A stretch of DNA of 64,000 bases, from NCBI RefSeq assembly GCF_001653455.1, contig NZ_CP011486.1:1506311-1570310 (forward strand), in the 5' to 3' direction. The translations under genes and the position numbers were made by a program. Source of the DNA: Helicobacter pylori. Lineage in GTDB: Bacteria; Campylobacterota; Campylobacteria; Campylobacterales; Helicobacteraceae. The notes under the pieces were generated by a model, which made no database searches, was not told the DNA's origin, and was given only the letters and a program-made list of their open reading frames with translations. How positions within the stretch are numbered: the stretch's first letter is position 1; the number at the start of each line of letters is the position of its first letter. Positions 36,552 to 45,772 of the stretch are shown here, piece by piece.

Positions 36552-37199
36552 ATGATTTCTCAAATGCTCATTCAAGCCACGCTAGAAACGCTTTATATGG
36601 TGTTTGTGGCGAGTTTTTTGGCGGTTGTTTTTGGCTTGCCTTTGGGGGTTTTGTTGTTAGTGAGTAAAAAAGGGCATTTGTTAAACAAGCCCCTTTTGCA
36701 TAAAATTTTAGACACTTCTATCAACATGACTCGCTCTTTCCCTTTTATCATTTTGATCATTTTGCTCTTGCCTTTATCGCGCTTTTTGATTGGCACAAGC
36801 ATTGGCTCAAGCGCGAGCATTATCCCGTTAGCCATTTCAGCCATTCCTTTTGTCGCAAAGCTTTTTGAAAACTCTTTAATGGAAGTAGAGCATGGCAAGA
36901 TTGAAACCACTTTAAGCTTGGGAGCGTCTCCTTTAGAAGTCATTAAAATGATGCTTTTAGAGAGCCTGCCTTCTTTAGTGAATAATATCACCATCACTTT
37001 AATTTCTTTAATAGGCTATTCGGCTATGGCTGGAGCTTTAGGGGCTGGGGGCTTGGGGGATTTAGCCATTAGGATTGGTTATCAAAGCTATAGGGGTGAT
37101 GTGCTTTTTTATGCGGTAGTCGTCATTATTGTTTTAGTGCAAATCATTCAAAGCGCGGGGGATTATGTGGTAAAACGCTTGAGAAAGCATAAGTATTAG
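36552..37199 (+). CDS. metI: MetI, ABC transporter permease
   Basis: Membrane subunit of the MetNI importer. 215 aa with five predicted helices and the coupling EAA loop seen as EHGKIETTLSLGASPLEVIKM near residue 113. HP1577. Followed by a 180-base gap with a small hairpin (CCTCTTTTTTAAAGGGG at about 37238) that may end the transcript. Confidence 0.95.
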   Translation: MISQMLIQATLETLYMVFVASFLAVVFGLPLGVLLLVSKKGHLLNKPLLHKILDTSINMTRSFPFIILIILLLPLSRFLIGTSIGSSASIIPLAISAIPFVAKLFENSLMEVEHGKIETTLSLGASPLEVIKMMLLESLPSLVNNITITLISLIGYSAMAGALGAGGLGDLAIRIGYQSYRGDVLFYAVVVIIVLVQIIQSAGDYVVKRLRKHKY

Positions 37200-37379
37200 G
37201 GTTTTGGCTCTATTAACATTTAAAGCCAACTTTAATCCTCTTTTTTAAAGGGGATTTTTACGCTTTGTTTATGATTAGCGCTTCAATTCTCTAAGAACGC
37301 TTTTAAAAGGCTATCGCTCAAACCGGGTTAAAGCTTTTTGCGATCAATATTCAATTAAATCGCTATGCAAAAAGGGGCT

Positions 37380-37814
37380 TTATTTTGGATTGTTGTTAAT
37401 AAATTTATCCATTTGCCCCTCTAAGCCTATGATTTGGGTTATCGCCCCGTCTAAAATTTCAAAATTTTGAGCGTTTTTGGGGGTAAGGCATGCAAGCTTG
37501 TTGGAAGATTTTTCTAATGATTGGAGGTCTTTATGCAAGGTTTTTAAAACTTCTGTACTTTTAAAATCTTTCTCAAAATAGTCATCAAATTGTTGTTCTG
37601 TTTGAGATAAATTTTCTAAAAAAGCGCTTTGGAGGCGTGTTTGGGTGCGATCATGCCCACTTTCTATGCAAGTTTTATAGGTTTTATTGATCGCGCTAAA
37701 AGCCTCCTTAGCTTTCAAAAAAGCCTTTGAAAGCTCAACGATGATTTCATAATGTTCGCCCTCCGCTCTTAAAAACCCTAAAAACAGCGCAACGAATAAT
37801 AACTTTTTTAGCAT
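37380..37814 (-). CDS. Small periplasmic protein of unknown function
   Basis: 144 aa with a clear signal peptide (MLKKLLFVALFLGFLRAEG) and then mostly helical, Lys/Glu-rich sequence with two cysteines (IESGHD… and KLACLTPK) that could pair. No family recognised. It lies 9 bases downstream of lpxF on the same strand, so it is probably co-transcribed with the lipid A-modification gene, but a shared function is only a guess. Confidence 0.85.
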   Translation of the reverse strand: MLKKLLFVALFLGFLRAEGEHYEIIVELSKAFLKAKEAFSAINKTYKTCIESGHDRTQTRLQSAFLENLSQTEQQFDDYFEKDFKSTEVLKTLHKDLQSLEKSSNKLACLTPKNAQNFEILDGAITQIIGLEGQMDKFINNNPK

Positions 37815-37823
37815 TTTATCCCT

Positions 37824-38420
37824 TTACCATTGATAAGAAAAGCTCACCCCATAGCGGCTACTGCCTTTAAAGTCGCTAGAAATTTCAGGATAGAGCATCC
37901 ATTGTTTGGGTTTGTAGCGTGAAGTGAATAAATAAGCAAACCCCCATGCAATAAGGCTGCCAATCGTAACCTGTAAGATCGTGTGCTTGCCTGCTACCAC
38001 TCTACTAGCGTCAGTAAGGATTGCAAGAGCGATCACAGGAAGAGCCGGCTTCCACCCATAGCGGTAATACACAAACCCAGCCGCGCTAAACACCCCCCCA
38101 GCATGCCCGCTTGGCATGCCTCTCCAAGAATTACAACATGGGCGTTTAGCAAATTCCACTCTAGCCCCATCTTTATGGGCTGTATTAAACGCTCCTTTAA
38201 GGCCATAAATCACTCCTTGAGTTACTAAAGTGCCTACCGCTAATTCCCCTAGCCCCCTATAATCGCGCATCGCCAAACTAACCGTGCCAACAAAAATAGG
38301 CAAAAACCTAAGCACATCGCCAATTTCTTCTAAAATGTATGCCCCCTCATTAATTGGCTCACTCTCTAAAGGATACACCCATAAGAGCAAGCTCAAAAAA
38401 AGACCTTTGAGTTTTTTCAT
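37824..38420 (-). CDS. lpxF: Lipid A 4'-phosphatase LpxF (PAP2 family)
   Basis: Removes the 4'-phosphate of lipid A in the periplasm; in H. pylori this lowers charge and gives resistance to cationic peptides. 198 aa with a signal-like N-terminal helix (to residue 20) and about four helices. The PAP2 phosphatase signatures are GMPSGHAGGVF (near 114) and SRVVAGKHTILQV (near 151); the latter has the catalytic His. HP1580, from memory characterised as LpxF. It overlaps wecA by 4 bases, an LPS-gene pair. Confidence 0.9.
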   Translation of the reverse strand: MKKLKGLFLSLLLWVYPLESEPINEGAYILEEIGDVLRFLPIFVGTVSLAMRDYRGLGELAVGTLVTQGVIYGLKGAFNTAHKDGARVEFAKRPCCNSWRGMPSGHAGGVFSAAGFVYYRYGWKPALPVIALAILTDASRVVAGKHTILQVTIGSLIAWGFAYLFTSRYKPKQWMLYPEISSDFKGSSRYGVSFSYQW

Positions 38421-39427
38421 TCAAACGCTCGCTTTTCTAAGGCATAAACCTGTCTGTTCAAATAAACATAACCCGTTAAATAGCATGCGATAAAGACTAG
38501 GCCAATAATAATGAGTGCATAAGGATCCAAGCGGAACAAGACGCTTGAAAGAATAAAAGGCAGGTTGCATAGAATAAGGATAAATGCGCATAAGGGATTA
38601 GGGTAATTGAAAGAGCGTTGTTGCAAGAATTTGAATAAAAGGGTGTGCAAATGCAAATTGTCCGGCATGGTGGCCTTTTGGCGTTTTATTTTGCGCCTAA
38701 GGATACTGAAAAGCACCTCTATGACCGGGTAAAGCATTAAATTCAACCCAAAAAAGGCGCTGATTTTTTGCTCTAAACTCAAATGCAAAAGGGAAATCCC
38801 GCACACCAAACCCAAAAAATACGCCCCTCCATCGCCTAAAAAAATCTTTCCTAAAGGGAAATTCAACACCATAAACCCAAGCACCATGTAAGCTAGCAAA
38901 CAAGACAAACTATTAGGCTCAATATAATGAATGACTAAAAGCGCGATCGCACAAATCCCGGAGGCAAGCCCGTTAAACCCGTCAATAATATTGATAGCGT
39001 TACTGATACCCACTAACATGAAAACAGCGAATAAAAAAGCTATAGGGTAAGCTAAGCTAAAAAGGGGCGAAAAGTCGCTCACCACTAAAGGCGTTGATGA
39101 AATGATGCAAACAACCCCTATGGCTTGCAAAATAAGGCGTATTTTGGGGCTTAATGAAAGGTTAATGTCTTCTAAAAAGCCGCTCAAAAACACTAATAAT
39201 AGCCCTAAAAAAACAAAAAACCCCTTAAAAGGCGCTTCTAAAGGCTCAAAAAAACAAGCCAACATAAAAGAAAGAAAGATCCCAAGCCCTCCGGCTCGTG
39301 GGGTTCTTGCGTGATGGAAGCCTTGGATCTTGTTGGCGTTATCCACAAAGAGCGTGGATTTTTTAGACCACAAAACAATCAAAGAGCAAATGAAGAGACT
39401 GGTTAAAAAATATAGCACCCACAACAC
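38417..39427 (-). CDS. wecA: WecA, undecaprenyl-phosphate GlcNAc-1-phosphate transferase
   Basis: First enzyme of LPS O-antigen assembly on the lipid carrier in H. pylori (HP1581). 336 aa, ten or so helices. Family motifs: HARTPRAGGLGIF (near 40, the MraY/WecA first loop), NIIDGFNGLASG (near 146) and the catalytic-Asp FLGDGGAYFLG (near 199), with a C-terminal RRKIKRQKATMPDNLHLH loop carrying the HIHH-type histidines. Overlaps lpxF downstream. Confidence 0.94.
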   Translation of the reverse strand: MLWVLYFLTSLFICSLIVLWSKKSTLFVDNANKIQGFHHARTPRAGGLGIFLSFMLACFFEPLEAPFKGFFVFLGLLLVFLSGFLEDINLSLSPKIRLILQAIGVVCIISSTPLVVSDFSPLFSLAYPIAFLFAVFMLVGISNAINIIDGFNGLASGICAIALLVIHYIEPNSLSCLLAYMVLGFMVLNFPLGKIFLGDGGAYFLGLVCGISLLHLSLEQKISAFFGLNLMLYPVIEVLFSILRRKIKRQKATMPDNLHLHTLLFKFLQQRSFNYPNPLCAFILILCNLPFILSSVLFRLDPYALIIIGLVFIACYLTGYVYLNRQVYALEKRAFE

Positions 39428-39561
39428 TTTTTATTGGATTTAATTGGCATTTTGTTTTGGGTATTATAGCAAAAGATAGCTTGATGATAAAATCTTATAC
39501 ACAGGGAGGGGTTTTGTGTTACAATTTCAAAAATCATTATTATTAAAATTAAAGGATAGCC

Positions 39562-40350
39562 ATGCGTTTTGGATTGAATATTGATCACATTGTTACTTTA
39601 AGAGAAGTGAGGAAGACTTACGAGCCTGAGATTTTAGAGGCTCTGTTTATCGCTAAAAACACCCATAAAGTGGATTTAATCACCATCCATTTAAGAGAAG
39701 ACAAACGGCACATTCAAAATGAAGATGTTTTGAGATTGCTTGAGATTAGCCCTCTGCCCATTAATATTGAATGCTCAATTAATGCGCATATCACTGATTT
39801 TTTATGCTCTTTAAAGAATAAGCCAAGTAAGGTTACTATTGTGCCTGAAAACAGAGATGAGGTTACGACAGAGGGGGGGTTGGATTGTTCTCTAAAGGGG
39901 TTAGGGGAAACCATTAAGGCGTATCACAATAAAGGCATTGAAGTGTCTTTGTTTATTGACCCTTTAAAAGACGCTTTGCATTTTGCAAGAGAGCATCAAG
40001 TCAAACAAGTGGAGTTCCACACCGGCGTGTATGCGAATTTGCACAACGCTTTGTATTCTAACGCTAACAATCAAATCCATGCCATTAGCGCGCTCAAAGA
40101 AAAAAGCCCTAAAGAGTTGAAAGAAGAATTGCACAACGCTTTTTTGCAATTAAGGAAGATGAGTAAAGAAGCGTTTTTTATGGGTATTGTGGCATGCGCT
40201 GGGCATGGGTTAAATTACTCTAATGTGAAAGAATTGTTGAAAATTCCTTCTTTAAGGGAGCTTAATATCGGCCATAGCGTGATTTCAAAAGCGGTTTTAG
40301 TGGGCTTAGAAAAAGCGATTTTAGAAATGGCGCAACTCATTAAACGCTAA
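39562..40350 (+). CDS. pdxJ: Pyridoxine 5'-phosphate synthase PdxJ
   Basis: Last step of the DXP-dependent vitamin B6 pathway. 262 aa. RFGLNIDHIVTLREVRKTYEP at the start is characteristic, with the catalytic His and Arg around EVEFHTGVYA (near 153). HP1582. It is followed after one base by pdxA, the preceding step of the same pathway. Confidence 0.97.
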   Translation: MRFGLNIDHIVTLREVRKTYEPEILEALFIAKNTHKVDLITIHLREDKRHIQNEDVLRLLEISPLPINIECSINAHITDFLCSLKNKPSKVTIVPENRDEVTTEGGLDCSLKGLGETIKAYHNKGIEVSLFIDPLKDALHFAREHQVKQVEFHTGVYANLHNALYSNANNQIHAISALKEKSPKELKEELHNAFLQLRKMSKEAFFMGIVACAGHGLNYSNVKELLKIPSLRELNIGHSVISKAVLVGLEKAILEMAQLIKR

Positions 40351-40351
40351 A

Positions 40352-41275
40352 ATGGCTAAAAAGAAAATTGCAATCAGTTGCGGGGATATTCAAGGCATAG
40401 GCTTAGAATTGATTTTAAAAAGCCATAAGGAAGTGAGCACGCTTTGTGAGCCGTTGTATCTCATTCATAGCGAACTTTTAGAGCGAGCCAATCAATTGCT
40501 TGCTAACGCTTATGAAGTAAAGCCGCTCAATGCTATCGCTATCAATTCCCCCTTACCCTTACTCAACTCTAACACGATAGGCAAAGTCAGTGCTCAAAGT
40601 GGGGCGTATAGTTTTGAGAGTTTTAGAAAAGCTTGCGAGTTAGCGGATAGTAAAGAAGTGGATGGCATTTGCACCATGCCCATTAATAAACTCGCATGGC
40701 AACAAGCTCAAATCCCTTTTGTGGGGCATACCGATTTTTTAAAGCAGCACTACAAAGAGCATCAAATCATCATGATGCTTGGGTGCCCTAAACTCTTTGT
40801 GGGGCTATTTAGCGACCATGTGCCTTTAAGGGCGGTTTCTCAACTCATTCAAGTGGAAGCGTTAGTCACATTTTTATTGGCGTTTCAAAAAAGCACTCAA
40901 GCCAAAATCATTCAAGTGTGCGGTTTTAACCCTCATGCGGGCGAAGAGGGCTTGTTTGGGGAAGAAGATGAAAAGATTTTAAAAGCCATTCAAGAGAGCA
41001 ACCAAACGCTAGGCTTTGAATGTTTTTTAGGGCCACTGCCGGCTGATAGCGCTTTTGCCCCTAATAAGCGCCAAATAACGCCCTTTTATGTGAGCATGAG
41101 CCATGATGTGGGGTTAGCCCCTTTAAAGGCGCTCTATTTTGATGAAAGCATCAATGTGAGTTTGAACGCCCCCATTATCCGCACTTCCACTGACCATGGC
41201 ACTGCATTTGATATTGCTTATCAAAACAAGGCGAACCATAAAAGCTATTTGAATGCGATTAAATATTTGGCTTGA
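40352..41275 (+). CDS. pdxA: 4-hydroxythreonine-4-phosphate dehydrogenase PdxA
   Basis: NAD-dependent oxidoreductase making the amino-acetone phosphate substrate of PdxJ. 307 aa. The start KKKIAISCGDIQGIGLELI and the metal-binding segments GHTDFL (near 125) and HAGEEGLFGEED (near 196) identify it. HP1583. Overlap-free pair with pdxJ. Confidence 0.96.
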   Translation: MAKKKIAISCGDIQGIGLELILKSHKEVSTLCEPLYLIHSELLERANQLLANAYEVKPLNAIAINSPLPLLNSNTIGKVSAQSGAYSFESFRKACELADSKEVDGICTMPINKLAWQQAQIPFVGHTDFLKQHYKEHQIIMMLGCPKLFVGLFSDHVPLRAVSQLIQVEALVTFLLAFQKSTQAKIIQVCGFNPHAGEEGLFGEEDEKILKAIQESNQTLGFECFLGPLPADSAFAPNKRQITPFYVSMSHDVGLAPLKALYFDESINVSLNAPIIRTSTDHGTAFDIAYQNKANHKSYLNAIKYLA

Positions 41276-41436
41276 AGGCTTTAGATTTTATTTTTTATTC
41301 TTTATGTTAAATATTTAATTCCAACTTTCTGTTGATTGGTATTTTTGTAAAACCACTTTTTGGTTTTGGTTTAAAGGTTTTATCATTCTATTAACAAGGT
41401 ATAATTCAAGCAAAAACACCACCCAAAGATAAAAAC

Positions 41437-42462
41437 ATGATTTTAAGCATTGAAAGCTCTTGCGATGACAGCTCTTTAGCCCTTACAAGAATAGAGGACG
41501 CCAAACTCATCGCTCATTTTAAAATCTCTCAAGAAAAGCACCACAGCTCTTATGGGGGCGTTGTGCCTGAGCTTGCATCGCGCTTGCATGCTGAGAATTT
41601 GCCGCTATTATTAGAACGCATTAAAATGCGCTTGAATAAGGATTTTTCTAAACTTAAAGCCATCGCTATCACCAACCAGCCAGGTTTGAGCGTTACTCTA
41701 ATAGAGGGCTTGATGATGGCAAAAGCCTTGAGCTTGTTTTTGGATTTACCCTTAATTTTGGAAGATCATTTGAGAGGGCATGTGTATTCGCTCTTCATCA
41801 ATGAAAAACAAACTTGCATGCCTTTAAGCGTGTTGTTAGTTTCTGGGGGGCATTCTTTGATTTTAGAGGCTAGAAATTATGAAGACATTAAAATCATGGC
41901 CACGAGTTTAGACGATAGCTTTGGGGAGAGCTTTGATAAGGTTTCCAAAATGCTAAATCTAGGCTATCCAGGAGGCCCCGTGATAGAAAAATTAGCCCTT
42001 GATTACGCGCATAAAAACGAGCCTTTAATGTTCCCTATCCCTTTAAAAAACAGCCCGAATGTGGCTTTTAGTTTTTCAGGCTTAAAGAATGCGGTGCGTT
42101 TGGAGGTTGAAAAAAACGCCCACCATTTGAATGAAACCACCAAACAAAAGATTGGCTATCATTTTCAAAGCGCAGCCATTGAGCATTTAATCCAGCAAAC
42201 CAAACGCTATTTTAAAACCAAACGCCCTAAAATTTTTGGTATTGTGGGGGGAGCGAGCCAAAATTTAGCCTTAAGAAAGGCGTTTGAAAATTTGTGCGAT
42301 GAATTTGATTGCAAGCTTGTTTTAGCCCCTCTGGAATTTTGCAGCGATAATGCCGCCATGATAGGGCGATCAAGCCTAGAAGCGTATCAAAAAAAGCGCT
42401 TTGTCCCTTTAGAAAAAGCCAACATTTCGCCAAGAACGCTACTAAAAAAAGGCTTTGAGTGA
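41437..42462 (+). CDS. tsaD: tRNA N6-threonylcarbamoyladenosine transferase TsaD (YgjD/Gcp)
   Basis: Transfers the threonylcarbamoyl group onto A37 of ANN-decoding tRNAs. 341 aa. ILSIESSCDDSSLAL opens the ASKHA fold; the metal-binding HxxxH lies in ELASRLHAENL region near residues 40-55; SGGHSLI (near 130) and FGIVGGASQN (near 263) are conserved. HP1584. Confidence 0.96.
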   Translation: MILSIESSCDDSSLALTRIEDAKLIAHFKISQEKHHSSYGGVVPELASRLHAENLPLLLERIKMRLNKDFSKLKAIAITNQPGLSVTLIEGLMMAKALSLFLDLPLILEDHLRGHVYSLFINEKQTCMPLSVLLVSGGHSLILEARNYEDIKIMATSLDDSFGESFDKVSKMLNLGYPGGPVIEKLALDYAHKNEPLMFPIPLKNSPNVAFSFSGLKNAVRLEVEKNAHHLNETTKQKIGYHFQSAAIEHLIQQTKRYFKTKRPKIFGIVGGASQNLALRKAFENLCDEFDCKLVLAPLEFCSDNAAMIGRSSLEAYQKKRFVPLEKANISPRTLLKKGFE

Positions 42463-42835
42463 ATAAAGGCAGAAAAGGAGTGCATGGTAAAAATTCTAAA
42501 ATTTGTCAATTTTGATTTGCGTTTGATAAAATTAACAAAGAAAGCAAGAAGCTAAGCCATAGTGTAACGAAAGCTATTTTTAACTATAGTCCTAGTTTCA
42601 GTTTAGTGTCTTTCTTATTTTGGTTTTAATCTTTTTTGGATTTAATGCCACACAAGGGCTAAAATTTGGGGGCGTTATAACGCAAATTTGGGGGATTTAT
42701 TGAGGTTTTGGCATTAAATGTAATTAAATCATGTATTGGATTTTTTGGAGTGGATTGTTAAATTTTATTAAAGAATTTAGTAAAAATCTTTATTGATTAA
42801 GTAAAATTTAAGCTAAATGAGACTACAATCACATT

Positions 42836-42960
42836 ACTTGAAGGGAAGATAGATCCTTAAAGAGTTGGTGGCTCTATAAGGATCTGTAGTTTAGTATAAT
42901 GGTGTTAAGATCACCATTAAAACTATTACTATAATTAGTAATTTCATAGTTCTCCTTTGT
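42836..42960 (+). ncRNA. Predicted antisense antitoxin RNA (locus 1)
   Basis: A -10 box TACAAT at 42824-42829 on the plus strand would start an RNA near 42836 that runs through the complement of the toxin frame and its ribosome site. This is the Iso-type arrangement known from H. pylori. No clear -35; the 3' end is a guess. Confidence 0.45.
42891..42947 (-). CDS. Tiny hydrophobic peptide, putative type I toxin (locus 1)
   Basis: 18 codons from an ATG: MKLLIIVIVLMVILTPLY. It is preceded by a strong AAAGGAG site 6 bases upstream. The peptide is one short membrane helix, like small membrane toxins. It is too short for ordinary gene finding. It is similar in length, pattern and final LY to the 19-codon peptide at 55799-55858. 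I do not match it to the AapA sequences I remember (which start M-A/K-T/H-K… and are about 30 residues), so it may belong to a separate group. Antisense promoter at 42824. Confidence 0.65.
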   Translation of the reverse strand: MKLLIIVIVLMVILTPLY

Positions 42961-43402
42961 AATCAATTTGTTCATGGCGTGTCTCTCAGCAAGCCATTTT
43001 TTATTCAATATCAGCGTTAAAAACTGACATTCTCAAATGGATTGCAATAAACACAGCCACATGTTCTTATTATACTATAAAAAAGCGTTTGTGTTCAAAT
43101 ATTCATAAACATAAGATACTAAATTTTTTCAATGTAAAAAATGATATTTAATTAAACAGAATGAAACTTCTGTGAGTTGCTGATTTCAAGCTAAATTTTT
43201 TCGTATCCGCTCACAAAAAGCATCATGTTGCAAAAACCCCAATCAGAGCTAATTTTACGAACAAGTTTTTATAGCGCTTAACAGCATTAATGCATTTACC
43301 CCAAACGCTAAAGATGTTTTTTGAATCTCTGTTTGAACGGGTTCAAATCTTTTTGTCAAACAAAGCGTTTTTGAGTTTAGTCAAATTTAATTTTATTTTC
43401 GT

Positions 43403-43408
43403 TATAAT
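43403..43408 (+). promoter_or_regulatory. -10 box (TATAAT) of flgG
   Basis: TATAAT preceded by G/T (extended form), 34 bases before the flgG ATG, after an A/T-rich upstream stretch. Typical sigma-80 promoter of H. pylori. Confidence 0.65.
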
Positions 43409-43442
43409 CCTAGATTGTTAAGTTTTAGTTTAAAGGGAAAAA

Positions 43443-44231
43443 ATGCTTCGCTCTCTCTATAGCGCTACTTCAGGGATGCTCGCCCAACAAACGCATATTG
43501 ACACCACTTCAAACAATATCGCCAATGTCAATACCACTGGGTTCAAAAAATCTCGCGCGGATTTTAACGACTTGTTCTACCAAGCGATGCAATACGCTGG
43601 CACTAACACCAGCAACACGACCTTATCGCCAGATGGCATGGAAGTGGGCTTAGGCGTGCGCCCTAGCGCGATTACTAAAATGTTTTCGCAAGGCAGCCCT
43701 AAAGAAACGGAGAATAATTTAGATGTCGCTATTACAGGTAAAGGCTTTTTTCAAGTCCAGCTTCCTGATGGCACCACCGCTTATACAAGGAGTGGGAATT
43801 TCAAGCTAGACGAACAGGGTAATCTTGTAACGAGCGAAGGCTATATTCTCATTCCTCAAATCACTTTGCCTGAAGACACCACGCAAGTAAACATCGGTGT
43901 GGATGGCACGGTGAGCGTGACTCAAGGCTTGCAAACGACCTCTAATGTGATCGGGCAAATCACTTTGGCTAATTTTGTCAATCCGGCGGGACTCCATTCT
44001 ATGGGAGACAATTTGTTTTCAATCACCAACGCTAGCGGCGATGCGATTGTGGGCAATCCGGATTCTCAAGGTTTAGGCAAATTAAGGCAAGGCTTTTTGG
44101 AGCTTAGTAATGTGAGATTGGTAGAAGAAATGACGGATCTCATCACCGCTCAAAGGGCTTATGAAGCCAATTCTAAAAGCATTCAAACCGCTGATGCCAT
44201 GCTCCAAACGGTCAACTCCCTCAAACGCTAA
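43443..44231 (+). CDS. flgG: Flagellar distal rod protein FlgG
   Basis: Forms the distal rod. 262 aa, the common FlgG length. N-terminal SLYSATSGMLAQQTHIDTTS and DFNDLFYQ segments, a central FlgG domain (TGKGFFQVQLPDGTTAYTRS), and C-terminal LITAQRAYEANSKSIQTADAM. HP1585. AAAGGG ribosome site. It ends 22 bases from the convergent pseudogene on the other strand. Confidence 0.97.
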   Translation: MLRSLYSATSGMLAQQTHIDTTSNNIANVNTTGFKKSRADFNDLFYQAMQYAGTNTSNTTLSPDGMEVGLGVRPSAITKMFSQGSPKETENNLDVAITGKGFFQVQLPDGTTAYTRSGNFKLDEQGNLVTSEGYILIPQITLPEDTTQVNIGVDGTVSVTQGLQTTSNVIGQITLANFVNPAGLHSMGDNLFSITNASGDAIVGNPDSQGLGKLRQGFLELSNVRLVEEMTDLITAQRAYEANSKSIQTADAMLQTVNSLKR

Positions 44232-44253
44232 TTGGAGCGGTTGCTGTCATTCT

Positions 44254-45210
44254 TTAATTCTTGTGGCCAGGGTTTTTAAGTTCTTTAACACCGCTTTTTG
44301 GGTTATTGCTTGAGTGGTGTTTTCCTTTCATGTAAAAAACAGCTAAAATGGCTAGACCAATAAGAATGCAAAAAGCAATAACTATATACCACATTTTCTT
44401 TTTATTTGCTTCTCGTTCTGCTTTCTGTTTTGCTAATCGTTTTGCTTGTTCCGCTCGTTCTGCTTTTAATTTCGTCTCTCGTTCTGCTTTCAATTTTAGG
44501 CGTAAGGTGGCAACCAAAACGCATGCCGGCACGGTTACCCTATAAGCCGGTCCTGCAAGATTGATGCCAACTAATGCGGCCTGTAATGACCCAACCAATA
44601 GGGCCGGCTAAAATGCCCAAAGTTTTTTTGAGCGCTACCTTACCCACCACAGACGATAAACCATGCCCTAGAGTTTGTTTGACCATTGCATCTGCAACAG
44701 CTATAGCCAACGAATAAGAATGAGAGCCGCCCATTTGCGTTAAAACAGATGCGATTAGGACTTGTTTGTTTTCACCAATCATTTTATCAATATTTGGTGT
44801 TCCCAATTCATGGAGGAGTTCTTTAATTTCGCTTCCATTCATTTGCTCTAAACCATTTTTTAAAAGTTTAGAAAGCATGTTTTTTTCAATCAAAGAAGTT
44901 TCAGACTTCCGTTGTAACTAACCTTTAAATGATCGCACACATCGCATAAAATTTCTTTATACAAGACCCCTTCGTCTCTAAAAAAATTCATGAAACTATT
45001 GCCCCCATAATGCTGCAATTCTTCAGCGATCCTCATGGGGTATTTAGCGTAATCACGACCATACCTTTTGTATTCTGTTGAACTTGTTAAGAATGTATTC
45101 GCTCTTAGTTCGCCATGTTCATTATAGACAAGCGCATCAAACAAATCTTTCAAATCATTAGAGCTTAGTTGCTTTAAAAATTCCAGGTCGCTATCGTATC
45201 TGTATGCCAC
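44254..45210 (-). pseudogene. DUF3944/YaaW-like protein, broken by two single-base frameshifts
   Basis: A paralogue of the intact gene at 45773-46534. Reading starts at ATG 45210 ([15 protein letters not shown]). It shifts frame near 44905, where one base is missing before the [12 protein letters not shown] segment, and shifts back near 44570, where one extra base follows GWVITG. The last part (GPAYRVTVPACVLVATLRL) is followed by a coiled Lys/Glu/Ala-rich stretch and a C-terminal membrane helix (KMWYIVIAFCILIGLAILAVF) that the intact paralogue lacks. From memory this is the HP1587-HP1588 type. The role of the family is unknown. Confidence 0.8.
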
Positions 45211-45546
45211 GCAATTCCTTTAATTTTATTCCTACCACTCGCTCAAATCCCACCAAACCACCCTCATGTTTAACGCCCTAAAAGGCTTAAGCGCACACAC
45301 ACGCCCACTAACTGCACATAAAAATATAGTGCTACAGAAGCGAATGATCTTTATGGATTATACCACCAGAGAATGATGATAATTAAAATATTTTGATACG
45401 CTTTATCATTTTGGATAAGATAAATTTGATTTGAAAGTGGGGTTTGAAAGCAAGAAACTATTGATTTTTTAAGTAAGGCTAATTGAACAAACCGCTACTT
45501 TAACTTTTAACACAAGAAGCCCCCTCCTTTTAACCCTCTCTAACCC
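45211..45546. other. 336-base gap upstream of the broken paralogue
   Basis: Holds the 45-base repeated leader (45217-45261) and short A/T-rich tracts. No gene is supported. Confidence 0.5.
45217..45261. repeat. Leader repeat, copy 1 of 2
   Basis: About 44 bases (core TTTTATTCCTACC, then CTCGCTCAAATCCCACC) found again at 47315-47358 with one base change and small ends. Both copies stand just upstream of minus-strand genes of the same tandem group (the broken YaaW-like gene and the broken membrane protein), so they mark duplicated promoter/leader units. Confidence 0.75.
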
Positions 45547-45687
45547 TTACTTTTTGTCGTTTTTATGCTCGTGGTTAGCGTTGCATTGATTGGCTTGGTT
45601 TTGGCTATTTTTTTGACAACTTTCGTTGTTTTGATTTTTAGCATCACCTTTTTGGTTGTGGTTTTGATTACTGCAACTGTTACTCAT
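45547..45687 (-). CDS. Small Cys/Asn/Gln-rich protein (46 aa)
   Basis: Reading frame of 46 residues starting MSNSCSNQNHNQKGDAKNQN, with three Cys, many Asn, Gln and His, and a basic end (KNDKK). It has a strong AAAGGGAG site 5 bases before ATG. Nothing hydrophobic is present, so it is a soluble, likely disordered peptide with metal- or nucleic-acid-binding potential; Cys and His content brings the metal-chaperone peptides of H. pylori to mind but no homology is claimed. Situated between two paralogous genes in the same orientation, after the terminator of the upstream one. Confidence 0.7.
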   Translation of the reverse strand: MSNSCSNQNHNQKGDAKNQNNESCQKNSQNQANQCNANHEHKNDKK

Positions 45688-45705
45688 TTTGTCTCCCTTT
45701 AAATT

Positions 45706-45737
45706 AAAATAAAAACTAGATGCATTCTCGCATCTAG
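45706..45737 (-). terminator. Rho-independent terminator after the intact YaaW-like gene
   Basis: On the minus strand CTAGATGC-GAGAAT-GCATCTAG forms a perfect 8-bp stem and is followed by TTTTTATTTT. It ends the gene at 45773-46534, 36 bases past its stop. Confidence 0.85.
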
Positions 45738-45772
45738 GCTTCCATTATATGCCTTTTTTTCTAAAGAAAAGC

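Larger units (their letters stand above)
42836..43060 (-). ncRNA. Predicted toxin mRNA of a type I toxin-antitoxin locus (locus 1)
   Basis: Minus-strand transcript inferred from a -10 TATAAT at 43069-43074, about 115 bases of leader, the 18-codon reading frame at 42891-42947, and the stem AGATCCTTA/TAAGGATCT (about 42850-42885) downstream of the stop. Its size and layout resemble the AapA/IsoA loci described for H. pylori. Ends are estimates. Confidence 0.5.
42463..43442. other. 980-base non-coding stretch before flgG
   Basis: No gene longer than 60 codons is supported. It carries a likely type I toxin-antitoxin locus (about 42824-43074) and the flgG promoter at 43403. The portion 43080-43395 shows nothing I can identify beyond A/T-rich sequence. 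Confidence 0.6.

Noticed and set aside
36593-36997. 134-codon minus-strand frame antisense to metI
   Set aside because: Antisense to a conserved permease; sequence bias explained by the complementary helices.
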